This document shows, one piece after another, positions 1 to 5,372 of a stretch of DNA of 5,372 bases. Made by a program: the position numbers and the translations under genes. The DNA is taken from the NCBI GenBank assembly GCA_902782595.1, contig CACZNW010000026.1, forward strand, positions 1 through 5,372. Direction: 5' to 3'. Under the pieces are notes generated by a model that was given only the letters and a program-made list of their open reading frames with translations, made no database searches and was not told the DNA's origin. Origin of the DNA: an uncultured Methanobrevibacter sp. GTDB lineage: Archaea; Methanobacteriota; Methanobacteria; Methanobacteriales; Methanobacteriaceae. The first letter of the stretch is position 1. The number at the start of each line of letters is the position of its first letter.

Positions 1-1
1 T

Positions 2-307
2 ATCGTCTGTTCCGTATTGGGTCTTTTAAATCCAGTAACTGGAGCGATTGTTCACAATGCAGGATCATGTTTAGTAGTTCTAAATGCCGCACTGCTCTAT
101 GACAGGCATTTTGATGATTCAATTAAAAAAATCGATACTGCACATACCGAACATTCACATTATCACTTCCACGATGATGGCGAACATACTCACTCCCACG
201 AAGGTGTTAAAATCATTGACGAAATCATTACAGATAAGGGAATTAAGCATATGCATGCTCACAAGCACTCAAAAACAAGACAAAGTTGTGAACTTCATCA
301 CAACTAA
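2..307 (+). CDS. Heavy-metal P1B-type ATPase, C-terminal end only
   Basis: This is the tail of a membrane ATPase that exports a transition metal (probably Zn, Cd, Co or Ni) using ATP. The reading frame is open from the window's first bases, so the true start lies upstream; the 101 visible residues are only the end of a protein that usually has 600-800. The first 35 residues form the last membrane helices, with GLLNPVTGAIVHNAGSCLVV followed by LNAALL, matching the HN-GS-VV-NA pattern that closes P1B ATPases. After the helix comes a hydrophilic tail of about 66 residues holding 15 histidines (HTEHSHYHFH, HTHSH, KHMHAHKH, ELHH) and one cysteine, a likely soluble metal-binding or sensing tail. 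The catalytic DKTG and metal-site motifs are outside the window, so the transported metal is inferred only from the His-rich tail. Family assignment is confident, substrate is not. Confidence 0.85.
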   Translation: MVCSVLGLLNPVTGAIVHNAGSCLVVLNAALLYDRHFDDSIKKIDTAHTEHSHYHFHDDGEHTHSHEGVKIIDEIITDKGIKHMHAHKHSKTRQSCELHHN

Positions 308-308
308 C

Positions 309-319
309 TTTTTCTTTTT
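309..319 (+). terminator. Oligo-T terminator after the metal ATPase
   Basis: TTTTTCTTTTT begins two bases after the ATPase stop codon. Archaeal RNA polymerase stops at such T-rich stretches without needing a strong hairpin, and none is seen here. It probably separates the ATPase transcript from the next gene. Confidence 0.5.
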
Positions 320-343
320 AAGATTACTTAACATTAACATCAC

Positions 344-376
344 CCATTTGAAATTCGAAGATTTAGTTTGAAATGG
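344..376. repeat. Imperfect inverted repeat ahead of the TMEM175-like gene
   Basis: CCATTT at 344-349 is the exact reverse complement of AAATGG at 371-376. The same stretch also carries TTTGAAAT twice as a direct repeat (347-354 and 367-374), 20 bases apart, about two DNA turns. It lies between the ATPase terminator and the channel gene, so it could be a regulator site for the latter, but the bases are AT-rich and chance is possible. Confidence 0.25.
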
Positions 377-429
377 CTCATGATATAGCAAAGTTGAATT
401 AAATTTGACCTTCTATATCATTAGTGTTA

Positions 430-1572
430 ATGTCAAAAACACATCAGCAAATCAAAGGTTTGAAACATTTTTTGATGCGGTTCTGGCAATCATAATTACA
501 GTGCTTGTTTTGAAACTGGTCCAGCCAGCGGCACCAACATTTGCGGCTGTGGGAGAACTGGGCAATTCATTTCTGACCTATCTGACCTGTTTTTTAATTT
601 TATTCAATATCTGGTATAGAAACCATAACCTGTTTCAGATTATTGATGAAATCAGCCATGAAACACTAGTTTATTATGGGCTTTTGATATTTGCCCGGTC
701 CTTGTTTCCGTATTTTGCCATATGGCTGGCATTTAATGTAAATTCAGTTCCTGCACAGACAATGTTCGGACTTGACTTTCTCATAACAAATATCATCTAT
801 TTGTTTTCTTTAAATTCGATTAGAAAAGCAAATCCCGGCCAAACACTCTCCGATTACAAAAATGTCCACACATACATTACAATGATTATTATCCTTGTAG
901 GATTTGTATTGACCTATACGGTCTTCACGCAGGGAATATTTTTCTGCTGCATGATTTCAACCATATATGCCACAACCCGTCCCGACAAAATGCAGAATGA
1001 GATAGTTGACAGCGACAGGTTTGAAGCCTTCATTGATGCGATTGTTGCAATCGTGCTGACCATTATCGTTCTTGAAATCACACTGGCAAATGAGGGGAGC
1101 TGGCAGGTACTGTTCGATTTGAAACTGGAATTCATATCTTATGCCATCAGTTTTTCTTGTTTGCTTTAACTACTGGGTGTACAATATCTCATTATTCCAT
1201 GTTGTTCGAAAAATTGACTACAAGGTAATCTGGACAAGCGGAATTTCACTTTTTATCATTTCCCTGATTCCATACTTTACAAGATTCGTTGCAGAAAACT
1301 TTTACTCCTTTGCTCCCCAGGCTTTATATGGACTTGAACATCTCCTCATTCCGGTAACTGGAATAATTCTTGGAATATTTCTTAAAAAAGCAGACCCGGA
1401 AAACGGGGAAATTGATAGAATATACAAAAACAAAGCATTTCCAATAACATTCATAATTGTAATCATCGGTTATGCAATCGGATATTTATATTATCCTCAG
1501 GCAATAATATTTTCCTGTCTGATTTCAATACCTCTGGGATGGATTTTAACACGTCTAAATAATTTAAATTAA
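430..1572 (+). pseudogene. Two-repeat TMEM175/DUF1211 family channel-like protein, frameshifted
   Basis: Members of this family form K+-conducting or proton/cation leak channels in membranes. Two homologous six-helix halves are visible. Each opens with the family's first-helix signature: RFETFFDAVLAI (residues about 10-21) and RFEAFIDAIVAI (from about residue 197), with FFD and FID in place of the usual FSD. Later parts also align: FLILFNIWYRNHNLF with FLVCFNYWVYNISLF, and LFPYFAIWLAFN with LIPYFTRFVAEN. As sequenced, the frame from 405 stops at 1167-1169; the rest is in the next frame from about 1152 to 1572. Removing one T from the T5 run 1151-1155 joins them and makes the two repeats align without a gap. 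The only in-frame start is TTG at 405, with no visible ribosome binding site; adding one A to the A5 run 435-439 would put ATG 430 in frame, giving 380 residues. A GATATAG stretch at 382-388 is a weak TATA candidate. Probably intact in life, with sequencing errors; true decay is possible. Confidence 0.8.
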
Positions 1573-1606
1573 AAATAAGAAAAAATGAAGATTTTTCATC
1601 TTCATT
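1571..1606 (-). terminator. Hairpin plus T-tract terminator of the aldo/keto reductase
   Basis: AATGAAGAT (1584-1592) and ATCTTCATT (1598-1606) form a perfect 9-bp stem with a 5-base loop. Read on the minus strand the stem is followed directly by TTTTTTCTTATTTTT (down to 1571), so it fits an intrinsic terminator 15 bases after the reductase stop. On the plus strand only A-rich sequence follows, so it is a poor stop for the channel gene. Confidence 0.65.
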
Positions 1607-1620
1607 AAAAATATACGGCT

Positions 1621-2478
1621 TCAGTCATTTTCATGCACGTCATATGCTGAAAGCAGCCATTCGCCAACACCCTCGGCGTCAGGGTCATGTGAACCCTTGC
1701 CTGTGTCTAGGGCGCGTATCTTATCCATTTCAGAATCAGTCAGTTCAAAGTCAAATATGCCCATGTTTGACTTGATTCTTTCCGCTTTGGTGGATTTTGG
1801 AAATACAATCACTTCTTCCTGGTTTTCAAACCTCAGGATTACCTGGCCTGCATTCTTGCCGTATTTTTCTGCGATTTCCAAAATAACAGGGTCATTCAAT
1901 AAATCCGCATTTCCCTGACCTAATGGTCCCCAGGCCTGAAGCTTGACTCCCTGCGGTTTGATTAGCTCGCTTAATTCCTTTTGCTGGAAGTATGGATTGT
2001 ATTCGACCTGATTTACAGAAGGTATTGTATCAAAATCAGGAACCCATCTGTTCCAGATTTTCACTGTCATGTTGCTCACGCCGATTGAGCGGATTTTATC
2101 TTCCTCTTTTGATTCTTCCATTGCTTTCCATGCCTCATCAACTTTTCCGTACGGCTGGTGAATCAGGTACAAATCCATGTAGTCTGTTCCCAGTTTTTCA
2201 AGGGACAAATCGATTGATTTTTTTGCATCATCATATGCAAAGTCCTGAAGCCACATTTTGGAGGTTATCCAGATGTCTTCCCTTTCAACATCGCTTTCCT
2301 TAATGGCCTGACCCACTTCCTGCTCATTGAAGTATGCAACAGCAGTGTCAATGTGTCTTACGCCCAAATCAAGAGCTGTTTTAACGGCTTTGCATGTGCT
2401 TCCGTCTGCAGGGATTAGAAATGTTCCAAATCCTATTGCGGGGATTTTATTCCCGTCATTTAATTTTATGTATTCCAT
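1621..2478 (-). CDS. Aldo/keto reductase (AKR family)
   Basis: This is a soluble NAD(P)H-dependent oxidoreductase that reduces aldehydes or ketones to alcohols; the natural substrate cannot be told from sequence. The 285 residues match the usual length of the 2,5-diketogluconate reductase-like AKR group. The TIM-barrel landmarks are all present: N-terminal IPAIGFGT (12-19), GVRHIDTAVAY with Asp44 and Tyr49, ITSKMW with Lys74, and LYLIHQP with His107, giving the complete catalytic tetrad D-Y-K-H. GVSN (133-136), VNQVEYNPYFQQ (155-166), QAWGPLGQG (181-189) and the cofactor loop VFPKST (225-230) followed by RIKSN (234-238) also fit. The start is the ATG at 2478-2476, supported by an AGGTGA ribosome binding site and a TATA box. 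It lies 60 bases downstream of the LtrA-type gene on the same strand and ends tail to tail with the channel gene. No frame disruption is seen. Confidence 0.95.
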   Translation of the reverse strand: MEYIKLNDGNKIPAIGFGTFLIPADGSTCKAVKTALDLGVRHIDTAVAYFNEQEVGQAIKESDVEREDIWITSKMWLQDFAYDDAKKSIDLSLEKLGTDYMDLYLIHQPYGKVDEAWKAMEESKEEDKIRSIGVSNMTVKIWNRWVPDFDTIPSVNQVEYNPYFQQKELSELIKPQGVKLQAWGPLGQGNADLLNDPVILEIAEKYGKNAGQVILRFENQEEVIVFPKSTKAERIKSNMGIFDFELTDSEMDKIRALDTGKGSHDPDAEGVGEWLLSAYDVHEND

Positions 2479-2484
2479 TGTTAT

Positions 2485-2490
2485 TCACCT
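2485..2490 (-). promoter_or_regulatory. Ribosome binding site of the aldo/keto reductase
   Basis: On the minus strand AGGTGA stands six bases before the ATG at 2478. It pairs with the archaeal 16S tail (…UCACCUCC…), and the GGTG core is typical of methanogens. It fixes the reductase start. Confidence 0.75.
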
Positions 2491-2505
2491 AATTTTTTGA
2501 TAAAA

Positions 2506-2513
2506 ATTATAAA
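2506..2513 (-). promoter_or_regulatory. Possible TATA box of the aldo/keto reductase
   Basis: Minus-strand TTTATAAT lies about 30 bases before the ATG, in the 60-base gap after the LtrA-type gene. Transcription would begin close to or inside the ribosome binding site, so the leader would be very short; co-transcription with the upstream gene, which shows no clear terminator, is the alternative. Confidence 0.4.
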
Positions 2514-2538
2514 CGTTTTTTGATTTCAAAAGCTTCCT

Positions 2539-3668
2539 TTAATTTAACATGTTAATCTTTTTTTCATGGCGTTTGTATTTCATATAAAGTACTGCAAAAT
2601 TGCCGAATGTTATTATCAGGCTTCCAATTAAAAATGCATAGAAATTTCCGATAAATATTAGAATAATTGCCGAACCGGTTAAAAAAACCACTCCCATCAC
2701 CAGCAGGTCGTTTTTAGTCAGGCTGACTCCCTTCTTATAATATTCCTTGTTCACAAGTATTGAAATGTAGAAAACAAGCAGGGAAATTATCATCATTGCA
2801 CCTGTCAGATAATGGTTTACATTACCTGCATGAGTCAGTTCAAAGGCAACTGTGACGAGATTGATGCTTATAATTACAAAGTAATGGCTGAACATCAGCC
2901 TTAATGCACGCTCCTCCCTCATGTGTTCTATCAGCCTGTGTATCTGAACCACATATGATGCAAACATCATTAAAATAATGAAAAATACCAGAATAGGGAT
3001 AAGGTTAAAATTTGTTGTGTCAAAGAAGTGGGTTATTCCAACAACAGCTTCACCAAATGTAATGATGGTCAATAATTCAAATCTCTCAACCAAATGGGGA
3101 AAGTTAATGATATTCTTGCTGAATTTCCCCCTAATGAAAAACGGCAGGAATGCACCAGTTATTATGGCAACAACATTGATTGGGAGGACATATTCCTTAA
3201 AACCGAATAGGGATGCTAAAATAGAAACTCCATAGATTCCACATACAATCAAAAGAATTTTGATGGAATTTCCGGCCGCTCCGTCAAATGATTTTTCTTC
3301 CCGTGCATGGACGGAGTATAACAGAACAACGGTTAAAAGAATTATAAGCATGGAAATGTCATATGTGAAATACATCACCGACCAGTCGCCCAGAATGGTA
3401 TTGGACATGTAAATCACCGCAGTCATGTTCACGAATGTCAGAACATAATCATACCACTCCCACCTGCAATAACGGTTAACGTAGTTGGTAAAGTAAAGCC
3501 AGGCCTGAAGAATTACAAAACATGTGAAAAATAAGCGAACAGATTGTATAGAGGAATAATTCCACCTACAGGCTCACTTATAAGGCCTGTGAGCTGTGAT
3601 ATTGCATATACAAATATCAAATCGTAGAATAGTTCTATCAGTTCAACCGGTTTTTTGATTATTTCCAT
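2539..3668 (-). pseudogene. LtrA (low temperature requirement A) family membrane protein, frameshifted
   Basis: LtrA-family proteins are polytopic membrane proteins first linked to growth at low temperature in Listeria; their molecular function is unknown (not the group II intron LtrA). The family's opening signature is encoded from ATG 3668: MEIIKKPVELIELFYDL then IFVYAISQLTGL. That frame hits a stop about 45 residues later. The rest continues in another frame as CFVILQAWLYFTNYVNRY, joining the long downstream open stretch that includes the second family signature, HLVERFELLTIITFGEAVVG. Adding one T (minus strand) to the five-base run at 3527-3531 fuses both parts into 376 residues, a normal length for the family, with roughly ten hydrophobic helices and a basic C-terminus. 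The GTG at 3432 is therefore an internal codon, not the start. No strong ribosome binding site precedes 3668; an AT-rich TATA-like stretch lies around 3693-3703. The gene ends 60 bases before the reductase. Confidence 0.85.
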
Positions 3669-3673
3669 GTTAA

Positions 3674-3817
3674 TCTATTGGTTTTCATTTTATTAAAATA
3701 TTGATTGAAGATAATAATCAAGTTGGAAATCCTAGTTTTTTAGCAGTTTTAACTGAGGGAAAGTAACATATACCGTTTGGATGGTGTTAAAGTTATTCGA
3801 TAGGTTGTTTAAGATAA
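3674..3817 (+). pseudogene. Relic C-terminus of a second AAA/DUF4143-like ATPase
   Basis: Translating 3722-3763 gives VGNPSFLAVLTEGK, then a stop. Dropping one A at 3765-3766 and restoring one C at 3798 lets the frame continue as YIYRLDGV, KVIPIGCLR and a stop at 3815-3817. From memory, the ending Y-x-R-x-DGV-x-VIPIGCL(K/R) is the hallmark C-terminus of a group of accessory ATPases in archaea and Bacteroidetes; I cannot confirm this by search. In-frame codons reach back to 3674 (including ILIEDNNQ), where a stop and then the LtrA-type gene on the opposite strand cut it off, so catalytic parts are gone. The two indels are not in long homopolymers, which fits real decay. The intact ATPase at 4044 lies just downstream, suggesting a former tandem or recombined pair. 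Confidence 0.55.
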
Positions 3818-3837
3818 TTCGCAAAATTTAATTGGAG

Positions 3838-3850
3838 TTTTACTGTAAAA
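3838..3850. repeat. Palindrome TTTTACTGTAAAA
   Basis: TTTTAC and GTAAAA are exact reverse complements around a single central T. It starts 20 bases after the relic's stop. It could be an operator for the genes on either side or a leftover of the lost gene; the sequence alone cannot say. Confidence 0.3.
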
Positions 3851-3855
3851 GAGTG

Positions 3856-3896
3856 ACATGTGAACTATCGCATACGTTTTATACGAACGTTCATGT
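3856..3896. repeat. Inverted repeat ACATG-t-GAAC / GTTCATGT with GAACGTTC core
   Basis: ACATG plus GAAC (3856-3865, one bulged T) is complementary to GTTCATGT (3889-3896). The right arm overlaps a perfect 8-base palindrome, GAACGTTC (3885-3892). The spacer carries ATACG twice (CATACG near 3872 and ATACG at 3881), so CG dinucleotides cluster in a gap that is otherwise almost pure A/T. A protein-binding site is plausible but unproven. Confidence 0.3.
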
Positions 3897-3928
3897 TTCT
3901 TTCTATTTTTTTAATTATTTTATGCTAT

Positions 3929-3981
3929 TTGGTCATTGAAAAAATTATATATTTATAGATTATTGGTCGTTGAAAAAACTA
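3929..3981 (+). repeat. 19-base direct repeat in the ATPase promoter region
   Basis: TTGGTCATTGAAAAAATTA (3929-3947) recurs as TTGGTCGTTGAAAAAACTA (3963-3981), identical at 17 of 19 positions and offset by 34 bases, about three DNA turns. Each copy is followed at once by a TATA-like stretch (TATATTTATAG and ATATATAAATAG), so the unit may be a duplicated promoter or a paired regulator site just upstream of the TATA box that serves the ATPase gene. Confidence 0.6.
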
Positions 3982-3983
3982 AA

Positions 3984-3993
3984 ATATATAAAT
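3984..3993 (+). promoter_or_regulatory. TATA box of the AAA ATPase gene
   Basis: TATATAAA (3985-3992) preceded by an A-rich BRE-like stretch (GAAAAAACTAAA) is a good archaeal core promoter. It centres about 55 bases before the ATG, predicting a transcript start near 4013 and a leader of about 30 bases that would include the ribosome binding site. Confidence 0.6.
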
Positions 3994-4031
3994 AGCAAAT
4001 ATCTAATAATTATATAACTAAAAGTTTTTTT

Positions 4032-4036
4032 GGGAG
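4032..4036 (+). promoter_or_regulatory. Ribosome binding site of the AAA ATPase
   Basis: GGGAG ends seven bases before the ATG at 4044 and can pair with the 16S tail. It supports this start over later ones. Confidence 0.65.
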
Positions 4037-4043
4037 AAATATC

Positions 4044-5372
4044 ATGGAAAATAATGAAAAAAGGCAATATCTATTCAATATCTTAAAAACAACGCCGGAT
4101 ATTGTTGAATATTCAATTAAAACTCAAGATAATGAATTAAATAAAAGAAATGATTTTTTTGAGCTAAAAAATAGGATTGATTTATTTCTCGATAAAGATA
4201 GTGATGCCAGATTTTACATAATGCCTGGACTGCGTGGAGTTGGAAAAACAACTATATTATTCCAACTTTATGATTACTTAACCACTACAAGAGGAATCAA
4301 TCCTAATCAGATATTATACTTTGATTTAGATAGGCTTAAAGATCAAGGGGAGTTTAACATTTTAGATTACATAGATCTATTTATTAAGGATATTAATGAG
4401 GAAGCCTATTTAAACAGAGAACCATTATTTATTTTCGTTGATGAATCACAGTATTCAGATAATTGGGACCATGCCGGGAAAATAATTTTTGATGAGAATA
4501 AAAACGTATTCCTAATATTCACCGGTTCAGATGCATTAAATCTAGAATACTCAATGGATTCCGCTAGATGTTCTATTAAAAAGGAGATTTATCCCCTTAA
4601 TTTTTCAGAATATCTATACTTGAAATATGATTGCAATATGCCTGAAAATATCAGTCAAACATTATTTGACATGATTTTTACAGCTGATAGAAAATTCCCT
4701 AAAAATTGAGAAACAAGTTCAACTGAATGTTTATAATAAGTTTAAAAGAGATTCTGATAAAATTTGGCAGGATTTTATCCAATATGGTGGATTGCCTTCC
4801 TCATTTAACTTGCCTCCTCAGGAGGTTATCCAAACAACAATCGATATAAAAAACAGGGTTCTTGAAAAGGACTTGGATTTAATTTCTTCATTCACCACTC
4901 CAATTCGCCAATCCTCTTATTCAATTTTAAATACTATTGCTCTTCAAAAACCCGGATCTCTTTCAGTTCAAAAATTGGCGAATAATTTTGAATTATCTAA
5001 AACATCCGTTTTAAATATATTGGAATCATTTTGCAATGCTCATTTGCTTTTTAGTGTTGATGCCTACGGTTCAATAACTAAAAGAAATAGGCATCCTAGG
5101 GAATATTATTTTTTATCAACTCAAATGAAAGCCTGTATTTATCAATTAAACGGACAGTCAACACAAACTAAAGGAGATTACTTCGGTTCATTATTGGAAA
5201 ATTATGTGGCCGCTTCATTATTCATGATGAAAGAGAAAACTAAAAGAGATTTTGGAATATTTTATGACTCAAGAAAAAAGAGCAATGTCGATTTTTTAAT
5301 CAATACTATTATGGGAGATATAATTCCAATAGAAGTGGGCATAGGGGATAAAAATAAAAGACAAATAAAAAA
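4044..5372 (+). pseudogene. AAA family ATPase with DUF4143-like C-terminus, frameshifted, 3' end outside window
   Basis: This family couples an AAA (AAA_14-like) nucleotide-binding module to a DUF4143 region; its cellular role is not established, and copies are numerous and variable in gut methanogens and anaerobes. Visible parts: Walker A GLRGVGKT (62-69), Walker B LFIFVDESQ (128-136, Asp133 Glu134), sensor-1 like FLIFTGSD (156-163), and PLNFSEYL (184-191), the family's conserved motif after the sensor. The first frame stops at 4707-4709. Removing one T from the T5 run 4675-4679 continues it as DMILQLIENSLKIEKQ into YGGLP (247-251), a winged-helix-like stretch LSVQKLANNF to NAHLLF (306-345), LENYVAASLF (384-393), and VDFLIN (Asp416) with IPIEVG (Glu430), a spacing reminiscent of a PD-(D/E)xK nuclease fold but with Gly where Lys is usual. 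At least 442 residues are visible. Promoter and ribosome binding site look intact, so the frameshift is more likely an error than decay. Confidence 0.85.

Noticed and set aside
84..371. Overlapping plus-strand open frame across the metal ATPase tail
   Set aside because: It is a shifted reading of the His-rich ATPase end, lacks family motifs and runs through the terminator.
914..1135. Minus-strand open frame inside the channel gene
   Set aside because: Antisense to a stretch with clear TMEM175 motifs; no ribosome binding site or recognisable protein.
1141..1572. Separate 143-residue gene starting at ATG 1141
   Set aside because: The start falls in the middle of the second TMEM175 repeat; repair of one T shows it is the continuation of the upstream gene.
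1697..2303. Two plus-strand open frames opposite the aldo/keto reductase
   Set aside because: They mirror a well-supported gene and show no protein-like motifs.
2978..3235. Plus-strand open frame opposite the LtrA-type gene
   Set aside because: Antisense shadow of a conserved membrane protein region.
3893..3958. 21-codon hydrophobic mini-ORF (starts MFLSIFLIIL)
   Set aside because: It could pass for a small membrane peptide, but it has no ribosome binding site, is AT-rich enough to arise by chance, and overlaps the first copy of the direct repeat.
1151..4679. Programmed frameshifting or phase variation at the five-base runs
   Set aside because: Runs of five are too short for usual slippage-based switching, needed changes go in both directions, and no slippery-site plus structure arrangement is seen.
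1..5372. CRISPR array, tRNA, rRNA, insertion sequence or defence operon
   Set aside because: No regularly spaced repeats beyond the two-copy element, no cloverleaf or rRNA-like sequence, no transposase, and no second defence gene next to the ATPase within the window.

Overview
The window looks like an AT-rich methanogenic archaeon of the Methanobacteriales, most likely a Methanobrevibacter-like species. Supporting signs are an AGGTGA ribosome binding site, TATA boxes about 30 to 50 bases ahead of starts, oligo-T stretches after stops, and the mix of gene families (two-repeat TMEM175-like channel, LtrA-type membrane protein, AAA/DUF4143 ATPase). The assignment is inference; there is no rRNA or marker gene here.

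Layout, left to right. (1) Bases 2-307, plus strand: the last part of a heavy-metal P1B-type ATPase with a very histidine-rich C-terminal tail, followed by an oligo-T terminator. (2) Bases 430-1572, plus strand: a two-repeat (about 12 membrane segments) TMEM175/DUF1211 family cation-channel-like protein, broken by a one-base frameshift and lacking a clean in-frame start. (3) Bases 1621-2478, minus strand: an intact aldo/keto reductase with full catalytic tetrad, ribosome binding site, TATA box and hairpin terminator. (4) Bases 2539-3668, minus strand: an LtrA (low temperature requirement A) family membrane protein whose N-terminal third is split off by a one-base frameshift. (5) Bases 3669-4043: a gap that hides the decayed C-terminus of a second ATPase (ending in a VIPIGCLR-like tail once two indels are corrected), two palindromes, a 19-base direct repeat, and the promoter of the next gene. 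(6) Bases 4044-5372, plus strand: an AAA ATPase with DUF4143-type C-terminal region, frameshifted once and running off the window.

The strongest observation is that all three large broken genes are restored by changing one base in an A/T run reported as exactly five long (435-439, 1151-1155, 3527-3531, 4675-4679), one of these sites restoring a start codon. That makes consensus errors in homopolymers a more likely explanation than three independent pseudogenes, so the three genes should be read as probably intact until checked.

The genes do not form one pathway. Three encode membrane proteins (metal export, putative K+/cation leak, LtrA); the reductase is a housekeeping-type enzyme lying 60 bases downstream of the LtrA gene on the same strand; and the ATPase pair at the right is an accessory locus where one copy has already been lost. 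I saw no convincing new multi-gene system, tRNA, rRNA, CRISPR array or insertion sequence.
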